A stretch of DNA of 64,000 bases. Source: Akkermansia muciniphila (GTDB lineage: Bacteria; Verrucomicrobiota; Verrucomicrobiia; Verrucomicrobiales; Akkermansiaceae). This document shows, in pieces, positions 1 to 8,695 of the stretch. The notes beneath the pieces are model-generated. The model did no database searches. It was given only the letters and a program-made list of their open reading frames with translations, and had not been told where the DNA came from. The stretch is taken from positions 1,736,001-1,800,000 of the forward strand of contig NZ_CP114598.1 in assembly GCF_030848305.1 (NCBI RefSeq), read 5' to 3'. The translations under genes were made by a program, and so were the position numbers. Within the stretch, counting starts at the first letter, position 1; each line of letters begins with the position of its first letter.

Positions 1-870
1 GCTGGCATGAACATCCGTCAGATTTCCCTCCACGCTCTCCAGCTCTTCCAAAAGAAAAACGTCTCCGTTTTCCATTTCTATCCTGTCGTGCCGCAGCGTG
101 ACGGAGCAGGGAGGGTGCGTTTTCCCGTCAATGGTGACGGAGCCTCCGGAAAGAACAGCCTTGTCCGTAGACCGGTGGAAAAGCATGGACCAGTCGTGAG
201 GCTGGCCGTTGATGATAAGCTGGAGTTCCTCCTGCTCGGATTCCGGCTCCCTTAAGTGCCACGGGGCGGGAACGTCAAAATGCTGCTTCCAGGTGCCGAA
301 CAGAAACTTCCCCAATTCAATCACCAGCCTGATGGCTGCATACCCGGCCGCTCCTCCCAGCACGGATGCCGTGAAAGCGTCCGTCCAGGTCATGACATGG
401 TTGTCCGGCAGGAGGAAAGGGTAAAGGGCGCAGGCTCCCGTTCCGGCCAGAGCGCCTGTCAAGGCCTGGGAGCGGAAGACAATCAGGTGTTCCGCGTCAA
501 TAAACATGATGACGATGGCGATGGCGGTCCACAGGCAGAGCAGGGCGGCGGCCCCCAGGGAAAAGTCCGCGTATTTCCAGCCGATAGCCGCGAAGAGCAG
601 GGCCGTGAGCAGCTCCACAAAGCAATAGCGGAAGCTGATGCGCGTTCCGCAGCAGGCGGATTTACCCCGGAGAGCCAGCCAGCTCAGAACCGGAATATTC
701 AGGAACCAGGGAATGGGTTTTCCGCATTCCGGGCAGAAGGAACGCGCCGGATCGTTGACGGAGACACCCCGCGGCATACGGTAGATAACCACGTTCAGGA
801 AGGAGCCTATGCAGGCCCCCATCAGGCCGAAAACCACGGGAATCACCCATGCGGGAAAGGCGTCAGTCAT
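1..870 (-). CDS. Prepilin peptidase (type IV leader peptidase), partial at window edge
   Basis: Cleaves and usually N-methylates type IV prepilins and pseudopilins at the inner membrane. The reading frame runs from the ATG at 868-870 off the left edge (290 codons visible). The N-terminus has a membrane segment with GACIGSFLNVVIYRMPRG, typical of the family. A first zinc pair CPEC is at residues 46-49. At the second pair the sequence is KSACCGTRIS, so the expected CxxC is reduced to adjacent Cys73-Cys74. The first catalytic Asp is in FIDAEHL (D125). After residue ~190 there is a long hydrophilic stretch where the GxGD motif is normally found; that motif presumably lies beyond the edge. The ATG overlaps the stop of the upstream gene (ATGACTGA), suggesting coupled translation. 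Its substrates may include the pseudopilins at 18.4-21.1 kb (inference). Confidence 0.85.
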   Translation of the reverse strand, partial: MTDAFPAWVIPVVFGLMGACIGSFLNVVIYRMPRGVSVNDPARSFCPECGKPIPWFLNIPVLSWLALRGKSACCGTRISFRYCFVELLTALLFAAIGWKYADFSLGAAALLCLWTAIAIVIMFIDAEHLIVFRSQALTGALAGTGACALYPFLLPDNHVMTWTDAFTASVLGGAAGYAAIRLVIELGKFLFGTWKQHFDVPAPWHLREPESEQEELQLIINGQPHDWSMLFHRSTDKAVLSGGSVTIDGKTHPPCSVTLRHDRIEMENGDVFLLEELESVEGNLTDVHAS

Positions 871-1987
871 GGGAAGGCGGGGAATAGGTCCGGCTGGGCG
901 TCTGGTTGATGCGGTCAATCAGCAGTCTCAGCCTGCCGTAATTGCCGCGTTTGATGGGGAAGACGAGCCGGGGCAGGCGGTCCAGGTGCGGTTCGTCCGC
1001 TTCATCCGGCAGGGGGCCGCTCTGAACCATTTTCCCCCCGGGCAGAATCAGGTCTGAAAAGTCCCGTTCCAGATGTTCCATCCACTGGGCGGGAAGCTGC
1101 GCGTTCAGGCGGATGACGATGGAATCTCCGACAAAACGGTAGGAGTGGAAAATCCTGTAAAAACGGTCGATGTGCTCCATGGCTTCCGCCGGATTTTTAG
1201 TGACATGGATGAGATGGAGATCGTCTTCGGAAATCAGTCCGGAGTCCACCAGTTCCACGCGTATGAAGGCCAGCCAGTTCAGCCAGAAGGTTTTGCCGGG
1301 GGAATCCAGAAGGACGATCGGGTAAATGGTTGCTTTTCCAGTCTGGATCAGGGTGAGTGTTTCAAACACTTCGTCCATGGTTCCGAAGCCTCCGGGGAAT
1401 GCCACCATGGCGTCGCTTTCCGCCACGAAATTCAGTTTTCTGACAAAGAAGTAATAAAAATTGATGAGTTTGTCGCTGTGGGCCACCACATGGTTGGAGG
1501 TCTGTTCATACGGCAGGGTGATGTTCAGGCCGAAGGAGCGTTGTTCTCCCGCCCCTTCATTGGCCGCCTGCATGATGCCCGGGCCGCCCCCGGTAATGAC
1601 CATGTAACCGTGTTCGCTGGCCTCTTTGGCGAATTCCCTCGCGGTTTCATACGCCGGTTCGTCGTTCCTGATGCGCGCGGAGCCGAAGACGGAAATCTTG
1701 CGGATGTGGCGGTACGGGGCGAAAACGCAGTTGGCGCGGTACATCTCCCGCCCGGAACGGATCAGGACGGTAAAGTCATGGTCCGAGGCGGCGGACTGGG
1801 CCATGTTGATTCCCGTTTTGATATACTCCTGGAGGTAGCGGGGATCGTGCCTGGTGGAGGCTGTTTCGGAAAGCTTTTTAACGGCGTTTTCCAGAGTCTG
1901 GTAGCTGGAGTCCATGGACATGGAGGAGGGGCGTTTCTTGTCTTCTCCTGTGAAATCCCTGTTGTCCAAAAAATCAGGATGCTTCAT
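863..1987 (-). CDS. LOG-family (TIGR00730-like) Rossmann-fold protein
   Basis: 374 residues from the ATG at 1985-1987; the frame stays open further upstream, but that part reaches into the rpoA promoter region and lacks homology features. Rossmann motifs are clear: GGGPGIMQAANEGA in the centre and PGGFGTMDEVFETL about 80 residues later, the PGGxGTxxE signature of the lysine-decarboxylase-like/LOG family. Members studied elsewhere are phosphoribohydrolases acting on nucleoside monophosphates (cytokinin-activating LOG); many bacterial members are uncharacterised. The N-terminal ~100 residues extend beyond the minimal LOG domain, as in the longer bacterial subgroup. It overlaps the prepilin peptidase start by 8 bases, so the two are probably co-transcribed. 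The specific substrate cannot be read from the sequence. Confidence 0.85.
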   Translation of the reverse strand: MKHPDFLDNRDFTGEDKKRPSSMSMDSSYQTLENAVKKLSETASTRHDPRYLQEYIKTGINMAQSAASDHDFTVLIRSGREMYRANCVFAPYRHIRKISVFGSARIRNDEPAYETAREFAKEASEHGYMVITGGGPGIMQAANEGAGEQRSFGLNITLPYEQTSNHVVAHSDKLINFYYFFVRKLNFVAESDAMVAFPGGFGTMDEVFETLTLIQTGKATIYPIVLLDSPGKTFWLNWLAFIRVELVDSGLISEDDLHLIHVTKNPAEAMEHIDRFYRIFHSYRFVGDSIVIRLNAQLPAQWMEHLERDFSDLILPGGKMVQSGPLPDEADEPHLDRLPRLVFPIKRGNYGRLRLLIDRINQTPSRTYSPPSHD

Positions 1988-2069
1988 GAGTTGGTATGAT
2001 AGGTTTGCCTTACTATGCCAGATGACGCGCGTTAAGTCACAGAAAATTTGCCGGCGGGCATGAAAAGAG

Positions 2070-2097
2070 TTGATTGTTGAAAACAGATCGTTACATT
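2070..2097 (+). promoter_or_regulatory. Candidate promoter of rpoA-rplQ
   Basis: TTGATT (2070-2075), a 16-base spacer and TACATT (2092-2097) resemble a sigma-70 promoter about 95 bases before rpoA. Moderate match only; position and divergent arrangement support it. Confidence 0.35.
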
Positions 2098-2190
2098 GCT
2101 CCCCGCACGGGCGTTCCCAGAACATGCCGTTGGTCCTTCAGGCGCATTGGCCGCCGTGTCCGTGCTGAGGGGAAACCCGGTACATTACAT

Positions 2191-3321
2191 ATGATTATGT
2201 CGGAAAACGAAACCACTACTGCAGAAGAAACCGCCGTTACCACGCTGGCCCGTTTTGAGGTTCCCAGCCGTCTGGAAAAAATTGAAGATCCGAATGATGC
2301 GAATCATCTGACCTTTGTGGCGGAACCGTTTGAAAACGGTTACGGCCATACGCTTGGCAACTCCCTGCGCCGCGTTCTTCTGGGTTCTCTTGAAGGCGCC
2401 GCCATTACCTCCGTCCGCATCGCCGGCGCGCAGCATGAATTTTCCTCCCTGCCCGGTGTGGTGGAAGACGTGACGGAAATCGTGCTGAACCTGAAAAAAG
2501 TCAAATTCAAGCATAACGGCAAGGAACCGCGCCTGCTCTCTCTGCGCGTGCATAAGCAGGGCGTCGTGACTGCTGCCGATATTGCCGACGATACCGTTTA
2601 CCAGGTGGTCAATCCCGATCAAATCATTTGCACTCTGGACCAGGACACCATGTTTGAATGCGAATTCCAGGTTCGCGTGGGCCGCGGTTTTTCCACCGGC
2701 GATGAAAACAAGGTGCCGGATATGCCCATCGGCGTGATTCCGATCGACTCCATTTTCTCCCCTGTTACCCGCGTGAAGTATTCTGTGCAGAATACCCGTG
2801 TGGGACAGATGACTGACTACGACAAGCTGATCCTTGAAGTCTGGACGGACGGCCGCATCGCCCCCGCAGACGCCATGCTCCAGGCTTCCGCCATTCTGCG
2901 CCATCACCTGGACGTCTTCGTCAACTATGACGACAAGCAGGTCAACTTTGAAGAAGCTCCTTCCGCCGTCCAGGACGAAGAAACGGCCCGCCTGCGCAAG
3001 TTGCTCAACATGAGCGTCAACGAAATCGAGCTTTCCGTGCGCGCCGCCAACTGCCTCAACAATGCCAACATCACGACCGTTGGCCAGCTCGCCATGAAGA
3101 GCGAAAGCGAAATGCTCAAGTATCGCAATTTCGGCAAAAAATCCCTCAACGAAATCAAGGACAAATTGCTGGAACTGGGCCTTTCCCTGGGCGTTCAGGT
3201 GGATCCCTCCCTGCTTACCGGCCCCGTGCCGCAGGCCAAGCCGCGCCTGGGTCTGGAAGAGGAAAGCCCTGTGGGCCTGGCAGACCTGATTGCCGCCAAC
3301 ATCGAAGACGACGACGACTAA
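2191..3321 (+). CDS. rpoA: RNA polymerase subunit alpha
   Basis: Alpha subunit of RNA polymerase. The N-terminal domain (about residues 20-240) dimerises and binds beta and beta-prime; the C-terminal domain contacts UP elements and activators. Visible signatures are NGYGHTLGNSLRRVLLGSLEG near the start of the NTD and, near the C-terminus, LSVRAANCLNNANITTVGQL followed by RNFGKKSLNEI, the alpha-CTD helix-hairpin-helix. Length (376 aa) is slightly above the usual ~330 because of an acidic C-terminal tail ending in DDDD. I chose ATG 2191 (next in-frame ATG is 2197); the frame is open to 2074 but without homology. rplQ follows after 36 bases, the standard end of the alpha operon. The usual rpsK, rpsM and rpsD genes are not immediately upstream. 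Confidence 0.97.
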   Translation: MIMSENETTTAEETAVTTLARFEVPSRLEKIEDPNDANHLTFVAEPFENGYGHTLGNSLRRVLLGSLEGAAITSVRIAGAQHEFSSLPGVVEDVTEIVLNLKKVKFKHNGKEPRLLSLRVHKQGVVTAADIADDTVYQVVNPDQIICTLDQDTMFECEFQVRVGRGFSTGDENKVPDMPIGVIPIDSIFSPVTRVKYSVQNTRVGQMTDYDKLILEVWTDGRIAPADAMLQASAILRHHLDVFVNYDDKQVNFEEAPSAVQDEETARLRKLLNMSVNEIELSVRAANCLNNANITTVGQLAMKSESEMLKYRNFGKKSLNEIKDKLLELGLSLGVQVDPSLLTGPVPQAKPRLGLEEESPVGLADLIAANIEDDDD

Positions 3322-3357
3322 ATCTCACAAAACCAACACACATAGAAAAATATCATC

Positions 3358-3768
3358 ATGAGACACGGTGTAAAAACCTCCAAGCTTCAGCGCAACGCTT
3401 CCCATCGCAGGGCTCTGCTCGCCAACCAGGCATGCAGCCTTATCCTCAACGGACGCATCACCACCACCCTGGCCAAGGCCAAGGCTCTGCGCCCCTATGT
3501 GGAAAAGCTGATTACTCTTGCCAAGCGCGGTGACGTGCATTCCCGCCGCCTGGCCACCGCCACCATTCATAATACGACTGCCGTTAAGCGTCTGTTTGAT
3601 GAAATCGCGCCTCTCTGCGCGGAGCGCAAGGGCGGCTATACCCGCATCGTCAAGCTGGGTCAGCGTCTGACTGATTCCGCTCTCGTGGCCATGATCGAAA
3701 TTATCGATCTGCCCCGTGAGGCGGCCGAAAAGGAAGAAGCTCCCGCCACCACGGAAGCCACCGCCTAA
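3358..3768 (+). CDS. rplQ: 50S ribosomal protein L17
   Basis: Large-subunit ribosomal protein near the exit tunnel. The N-terminal MRHGVKTSKLQRNASHRRAL and the LITLAKRGD block are canonical for L17. It has 136 residues, of which the last ~15 form a Lys/Glu/Ala-rich extension typical of long L17 versions. It is the last gene of the rpoA-rplQ unit and is followed by a strong terminator. Confidence 0.97.
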   Translation: MRHGVKTSKLQRNASHRRALLANQACSLILNGRITTTLAKAKALRPYVEKLITLAKRGDVHSRRLATATIHNTTAVKRLFDEIAPLCAERKGGYTRIVKLGQRLTDSALVAMIEIIDLPREAAEKEEAPATTEATA

Positions 3769-3799
3769 GCCGCGCTTCTGGAACGTCCTGTTAATACCC

Positions 3800-3836
3800 C
3801 CGCTCCGGCCTTTGATGAGGCCGGAGCGGTTTTTTA
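3800..3836 (+). terminator. Rho-independent terminator of rpoA-rplQ
   Basis: Perfect 11-bp stem CCGCTCCGGCC/GGCCGGAGCGG (3800-3810/3819-3829), 8-base loop, then six T. Confidence 0.93.
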
Positions 3837-3866
3837 TTGGGAATAAGAGAGTTATAGTGATAATAT
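3837..3866 (+). promoter_or_regulatory. Candidate fabD promoter
   Basis: TTGGGA and TAATAT separated by 18 bases lie just after the rplQ terminator and about 47 bases before fabD. The -10 is good, the -35 poor. Confidence 0.35.
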
Positions 3867-3912
3867 CGCTCTTGCTTCTTTCCTGCCGGAACGTTATAAT
3901 CCAACTTTAACT

Positions 3913-4839
3913 ATGGACGCAGTATTATTGTTTTCCGGACAAGGTGCCCAAAAAGTAGGCATGGGCAAAGATTTGTATGACCAGTATCCCGCCGCCAAAG
4001 CCCTGATTGAACAGGCGGACAAGGCGCTTGGTGAATCCCTTTCCGCCATCATGTTTGAAGGCCCCGGCGAAGAACTGACGCGTACCTGCAACTGCCAGCC
4101 CGCCCTCTACGTTCATGGCCTGGCCTGCCTGGCCGTCCTGAAGGAGCTCGTTCCCTCCCTGAATCCCGTGGCAGCCGCCGGCCTTTCCCTGGGGGAATTC
4201 ACGGCTCATGCCGCTGCCGGGACCTATTCTTTTGAAGAAGGCCTCCGCCTTGTCCAGAAGCGCGGCGCGTTTATGGAGGAAGCATGCAACGCCACGAAAG
4301 GCACCATGGCCGCCATGATCGGCGGCACGGATGAAAACGTCATTAAGCTGGCGCAGGAATGTGACGTGGACGTCGCCAATTTCAATTGCCCCGGCCAGAC
4401 AGTCGTTTCCGGTACGGAGGAAGGGGTGGCCAAGGCTGTAGCAGGGGCGAAGGCCGCCGGCTGCAAGATTGCCAAGAAGCTCAATGTGGCGGGCGCCTAC
4501 CATTCCCGTTTGATGCACAGCGCGATGGTAAAGCTGGCGGAAGAGCTCAAGAATATTTCCTTCGGTACGCCGTCCATGCCTGTTTACTGCAATTATGAAG
4601 CCCGGGTAGTAGAAGGTCCGGATGACATCCGCAGCATGCTGGAACACCAGGTATGCGGATCCGTGCGCTGGACGGCTTCCATGCAGAAGCTGGTGGATCA
4701 GGGCCACCGCCTTTTCATTGAACTGGGGCCGGGCAAAACGCTGGCCGGCATGATGGCTCGCATCTGCAAGGAGGCTACGGTCATTTCCATTGAAGACGTG
4801 CCCAGTTTGGAAGCCGCTGTTGCGGAGCTGAATAAATAA
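3913..4839 (+). CDS. fabD: Malonyl-CoA:ACP transacylase
   Basis: Transfers malonyl from CoA to acyl carrier protein for fatty acid synthesis; cytoplasmic. The N-terminal LFSGQGAQKVGMG holds the oxyanion-hole Gln. The nucleophile is Ser92 in GLSLGEF (Leu replaces the common His before Ser, as in many FabD proteins), and the catalytic His is H197 in GAYHSRLM. The C-terminal ELGPGKTLAGMM block is typical. The 308-residue length is normal. It is flanked by terminators and is therefore a single-gene unit; other fab genes are not in this window. Confidence 0.95.
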   Translation: MDAVLLFSGQGAQKVGMGKDLYDQYPAAKALIEQADKALGESLSAIMFEGPGEELTRTCNCQPALYVHGLACLAVLKELVPSLNPVAAAGLSLGEFTAHAAAGTYSFEEGLRLVQKRGAFMEEACNATKGTMAAMIGGTDENVIKLAQECDVDVANFNCPGQTVVSGTEEGVAKAVAGAKAAGCKIAKKLNVAGAYHSRLMHSAMVKLAEELKNISFGTPSMPVYCNYEARVVEGPDDIRSMLEHQVCGSVRWTASMQKLVDQGHRLFIELGPGKTLAGMMARICKEATVISIEDVPSLEAAVAELNK

Positions 4840-4863
4840 TTTCCCTGAATAAGGGGTGTCAAG

Positions 4864-4895
4864 CCGCCGGCTCGTTACGGAGCCGGCGGTTTTTT
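4864..4895 (+). terminator. Rho-independent terminator of fabD
   Basis: 9-bp stem CCGCCGGCT/AGCCGGCGG (4864-4872/4881-4889) followed by T6. Confidence 0.92.
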
Positions 4896-5252
4896 ATTGG
4901 CGCGTTATGGCGGGGTTTTGCCAAATAAGAAATATCCCATGGAACAGGAGAAATGCCTGTCGCCGTGTCAGCGCTCCTGCTCCTGCGCGGGCATTTCCTT
5001 GACGCCACCGGTGAGAAAGGGCATGGACATCAGCATTTTTCCCCATGAAAAACGCAATGGCGGGCACGAACAGAGTTTTCACATAGAAAAAGGTGTGGGG
5101 CTTGGATATCCGCCGGGGAAATAGGCCCCACCATTTTGTCTTTGACGCGATAATGGTATCATGAAGCACGCCGGGAAGCCATTCTCCCTGCATTAGGCAT
5201 GAAAGGAATTCCGTCAAGAAACAAGGCGTTATGGAATAAAAATTCCTGATTT
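4896..5252. other. Gene-poor stretch between convergent fabD and HAD gene
   Basis: No convincing gene. On the minus strand a short hydrophobic reading (around 5030-5100) and a Met-rich reading ending near 4967 lie in different frames; they could be remains of a small membrane-protein gene, but this is weak. No RNA gene or repeat was recognised. Confidence 0.3.
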
Positions 5253-5948
5253 CTAAAGAAGTTCCTTCAGAGAGCGGATGATACTGGTCGCCAGGGAAAA
5301 ATCCGCCTGCGCCGTCACCCTGTTTGGAACGGAGATGACTGGCATTCCTGCGCGGTATGCGGCTGTAGTGCCGTTCTGGGAGTCTTCCAGCACCAGGCAT
5401 TCGGCCGGAGATTTGCCCAGGTTTTCCGCGGCTTTCAGGAACAGGGCCGGATCCGGTTTGACGGGGAGGCCGTCGTCGCGGCACACGACGGTTTGAAAAC
5501 AGGATATGATGCCCAACCTGTTCAGCCAGTCGTCCACCCAGCGGTGGGAAGAGCTGGAGGCCACGCCCATAGGCGTTCCCGCTTCCGCCAGGTTCCGGAT
5601 GAGTTCTCCGGCGCCGGGCAGGAGGCCGGCGTGTTCCAGATCCCGGACAATTTCCTCCTGGCGGCGGCTGTTGACGGTTTCCCAGTCGAAAGTGCGCCCC
5701 GTCAATTTCTCCAGATGTTCTCCGGGGTTCCAGTGGGTGTAGCCGCTGCCCAGGCACTGGTTGAACAAGTCCAGGGGAAGAGGGTGGCCGCAGGACGCGA
5801 AAACCCGTTCCCAGGAGGAATAAATGGCATATTCCGTATCCACCAGCAATCCGTCAAAATCAAAAATAACGGCGTGTGCTTGCCGGAGCAGTGCGCGGGC
5901 TTTTAGAACGGCTTCCCGGGAACCGGCAAAATGATCAGGAGGGGTCAT
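5253..5948 (-). CDS. HAD superfamily phosphatase (beta-phosphoglucomutase/phosphoglycolate phosphatase-like)
   Basis: 231 residues. HAD motif I is IFDFDGLLVDTE (nucleophile and acid/base Asp), motif II VASSSSH, motif III Lys in GLPVKPDPALF, motif IV LVLEDSQNGTTAA. The alpha-helical cap between motifs I and II (HAD subfamily IA) fits the beta-phosphoglucomutase/sugar phosphatase group; the substrate is not determinable here. The ATG at 5946-5948 lies inside the 3' end of the upstream permease gene (14-base overlap), so the two are probably co-translated. Confidence 0.85.
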   Translation of the reverse strand: MTPPDHFAGSREAVLKARALLRQAHAVIFDFDGLLVDTEYAIYSSWERVFASCGHPLPLDLFNQCLGSGYTHWNPGEHLEKLTGRTFDWETVNSRRQEEIVRDLEHAGLLPGAGELIRNLAEAGTPMGVASSSSHRWVDDWLNRLGIISCFQTVVCRDDGLPVKPDPALFLKAAENLGKSPAECLVLEDSQNGTTAAYRAGMPVISVPNRVTAQADFSLATSIIRSLKELL

Positions 5949-7329
5949 GGACGGGAGTCTTTTTCAAGCTTCTCAATATTTCCGAGAAGCTTCTGTGGGC
6001 CAGCTTGGTTTGAAAAAGGCGGATGGCGATGATGGTGTAAATGATGTTGGGCATCCATGCTCCCAGCCAGGTGGGGAGGTAGCCTGCGGAGGCCAGGGTG
6101 GGGAAAAACTCATACAGGAACAGCATGGCTGCCGCCAGGAACAGCGCAATGCCGATGCCGGACATGGCGGAGCGCCTCTGGAACGTGATGGCGGAGGGAA
6201 TGGCAATAAATGTCAGGATGATGCAGGAAAATATGCGGGCTATCCTGACGTGCCATTCCGTTTGCAGGCTTCTGAGATACCTGGCGTTTGTCGTTCCGGA
6301 CTTGATGAGTTCCTGGAGAGCCGGAGTTCCCTGTGTATCCACGCGGACGTTGGGAGAGATCAGCTGCCAGGGCGTTTCGGGGTAACGTTCTGTCAGCGTT
6401 TGGTATTCCTGCCCGGCAAAAACGGGAACATCATGAAGCTGGCGGGGTTCCTCCTGGGAATAATTTCTTTTGATGGCCTGTCGGAAGGTCCATGTTCTGG
6501 AGACCGGATTCCAGGTGGCTTCATCGGCAAACAGCTCGTACTTCATCTTTCCGGGGGCGCTGAACTGTTCCACCCGCACCTGACGGAAAGGATCGCCGGG
6601 GGAATCAATTCCGGGAGGATTGCCCAGATACCAGATGCGGGATTCCGCATCATTTTTGTAAATGGAGCTCTGGGAAGCATGGTTGTTTTTGTTCTGGCTC
6701 AGGGAGGAGAACATCAGTTTCCTGTACAGGGCGGAGTTGGGCGCCCAGTGAAACCCGAAAATGCCGAAGTAGATGGAGGCAAAGACGGCGCCGATGATGA
6801 TGGGGGAGTTGATTCGGAGCAGGGACCGTCCGGATTGCAGCATGCCGGTGATTTCTGAGGATGAGGAAAGCTTGGTAAGCGCCCATAGCGTACCTAGGAG
6901 AAGGGTATAAGGCAGAATCAGGTTCAGGATCATGGGCAATTGGCTCAGATAGAAGCGAAACGTGCCCGTGAGGGGGGAGTCCAGGTTCATCAGATCGCCC
7001 ACATTGTCCGCAAAATCTCCGATAATGTAAATCAGCGTCAGGATGGCCGTGCACATGGTGAAAGCCGTGAACCAGGTGCGCGCCACATACTTGTCCAGGA
7101 TGCTCGAACGGTTGTACAGGAACATCCCCAGCGCGGGGAGAAAGCAACCCAGAAGGATGAGCCAGGGCCGCAGGAGCTGGGAGAGGGGATATTCGGACGG
7201 CGTACCGGGAATTTCCCATTGCATCTGGGACCATTCCCGGGGCATCAGGAACCAGGCCGCCGTTCCTCCCAGCGCAAGCAGGAGGAGAAACGCGGACCAT
7301 TGGCGGAAATGTCGGGCCTGGATTGCCAT
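5935..7329 (-). CDS. LptF/LptG (YjgP/YjgQ) family permease
   Basis: 464 residues. After two extra N-terminal membrane segments (about residues 12-30 and 50-70) comes the family pattern: RSSILDKYVARTWFTAF, membrane helices near residues 85-105 and 130-155, a long periplasmic jellyroll-like domain (~200-345) and three C-terminal helices (~355-450). This is the architecture of the LptF/LptG subunits that extract lipopolysaccharide from the inner membrane with LptB and pass it to LptC/LptA. Only one such gene is seen here, so F versus G cannot be decided. The extra N-terminal helices are unusual compared with the common ~360-residue proteins. The HAD gene overlaps its end. Confidence 0.85.
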   Translation of the reverse strand: MAIQARHFRQWSAFLLLLALGGTAAWFLMPREWSQMQWEIPGTPSEYPLSQLLRPWLILLGCFLPALGMFLYNRSSILDKYVARTWFTAFTMCTAILTLIYIIGDFADNVGDLMNLDSPLTGTFRFYLSQLPMILNLILPYTLLLGTLWALTKLSSSSEITGMLQSGRSLLRINSPIIIGAVFASIYFGIFGFHWAPNSALYRKLMFSSLSQNKNNHASQSSIYKNDAESRIWYLGNPPGIDSPGDPFRQVRVEQFSAPGKMKYELFADEATWNPVSRTWTFRQAIKRNYSQEEPRQLHDVPVFAGQEYQTLTERYPETPWQLISPNVRVDTQGTPALQELIKSGTTNARYLRSLQTEWHVRIARIFSCIILTFIAIPSAITFQRRSAMSGIGIALFLAAAMLFLYEFFPTLASAGYLPTWLGAWMPNIIYTIIAIRLFQTKLAHRSFSEILRSLKKTPVHDPS

Positions 7330-7510
7330 GAAAAGAGAGGGTAGGGCAAGAATGCCAGATCGGGAGCGGGAAATAAAGCGTTATTTGGCCGCCGGACAGG
7401 GATCAGGGGCTGCCGGAAGCGCGTATCCGTGTTTGATGCGTGAATCTCAGTATACGGTTCCGCTTCTTGAGGGACGGAAAGTCATGCGGGAGATGTTCCG
7501 CGTGATAGAA

Positions 7511-7547
7511 GTTGACTGTTGTCAACGTAAACTGGATGAGGTAAAAT
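7511..7547 (+). promoter_or_regulatory. Candidate promoter with overlapping inverted repeat
   Basis: TTGTCA (7519-7524), 17-base spacer and TAAAAT (7542-7547) precede the gene at 7583. A perfect inverted repeat GTTGAC-TGTT-GTCAAC (7511-7526) covers the -35 box, as an operator would. Confidence 0.4.
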
Positions 7548-7582
7548 CTTTCTGACAACTGTTTCCCGGCAACAGTCTTTCC

Positions 7583-8695
7583 ATGTTCAAACGTCTTGTT
7601 CAATTGTTTCTTCTGCTTTTTCTGGCTGCTGTGGGCGTTCTGGCGTGGTTTGCGTGGTACGTTTCCACTCCCCTGCTCATTCCCGTGGGAGGGGAGGAAC
7701 CCGTTTCTTCGCCTGTCGCAGATTCCCTGGTGATGGAACCGGTGGAAGCCGTTTCAGCCGATGGCACGGCTGTTGAAGGTTATCTGGTGCGACCGGGCCG
7801 TCCGGAGGCTCTGTCCCCGCGACAGAGCCGTGTGCGGGATACTCTGAAACTGCGCGGGAAAATGCCGCATCTGGAGGCGAAACCGGAGCTGGTTGTGATA
7901 GCCTCCTCCTGGAACGAGGGGGTGGAAAGTTCCCTGCCTCTGGCGGAAGGGCTGGCCGGAGCCGGTTATACGAGCCTGATATGGAATCCGCGCGGAAAGA
8001 ACAATACCCGTAAATTCTGCACGTACGGATTAAGGGAATATGCGGATGTAACGGCGCTTCTGGACGCCGTATCCAGGAAGCAGGGCGGATTGCCCCCCGT
8101 GGCCGCCGTGGGGCAGGGATTTGGCGCGGCCGTGCTGCTGAAAGCCGCGTCTGAAGATCCCCGCATCCGCTGCATGGTCAGCATGGACTGTTTTCCTTCC
8201 CTGAAAACCGTGGCTGTCCGGGAGATGGAGCAGGATTGGGGCAAGCCTCTGTGCTATGCCGCTTACTGGCTGCTGGATGCCGGGGTGGATTGGCGTGCGG
8301 GTTTCAGCACGTTTGACGTGGCCCCCGTGGATGACGCCCTGAAATTGGATTATCCGGTCATGGTGGTTTGTACGAACCAATACTTTTTCTCCACGCTGGA
8401 AGATTGCCTGAGCATTTACGATTCCCTGAAGAATGAGAAAAAACAGCTTTATGAATCCATCCGGGAAGGGGAACCGTATGGCACCCGGGAACGGACTTTC
8501 CTGCATTCCATTGAAGGAAAGAAGGGGGAAAAATTTGAAAAGGTCTATAAGGTCAACGTTTATGCGGGGGATGACGAGCTGCAGGCTGGCATTGCGGAAT
8601 GGATTCATGAGAATACGCGCATGCCCATGCCCAGGGTGTTGCCCCATGAGTCTTACAGTGCGCCTGTTACGGGTACCGCTCCTTCCGGTTCATGA
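7583..8695 (+). CDS. Membrane-anchored alpha/beta-hydrolase-like protein lacking the nucleophile serine
   Basis: 370 residues with an N-terminal membrane anchor (about residues 4-26). The rest reads like an alpha/beta-hydrolase fold: LVVIASSWNEG, LIWNPRGKNNTR and a nucleophile-elbow position AAVGQGFGAAVLL. In that elbow the expected GxSxG is GQGFG (residues 177-181), so the catalytic Ser is Gly179. A later strand VMVVCTNQYFF precedes the C-terminal helix. It is therefore either a non-catalytic relative or uses another residue. Its stop overlaps the start of the OmpA-like gene (ATGA at 8692-8695), implying translational coupling. The palindrome upstream may regulate it. No closer function can be assigned. 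Confidence 0.7.
   Translation: MFKRLVQLFLLLFLAAVGVLAWFAWYVSTPLLIPVGGEEPVSSPVADSLVMEPVEAVSADGTAVEGYLVRPGRPEALSPRQSRVRDTLKLRGKMPHLEAKPELVVIASSWNEGVESSLPLAEGLAGAGYTSLIWNPRGKNNTRKFCTYGLREYADVTALLDAVSRKQGGLPPVAAVGQGFGAAVLLKAASEDPRIRCMVSMDCFPSLKTVAVREMEQDWGKPLCYAAYWLLDAGVDWRAGFSTFDVAPVDDALKLDYPVMVVCTNQYFFSTLEDCLSIYDSLKNEKKQLYESIREGEPYGTRERTFLHSIEGKKGEKFEKVYKVNVYAGDDELQAGIAEWIHENTRMPMPRVLPHESYSAPVTGTAPSGS

Noticed and set aside
1073-1999. 308-codon plus-strand ORF opposite the LOG-family gene
   Set aside because: The minus strand carries clear PGGxGTxxE and GGGPG motifs; the plus reading has no family features.
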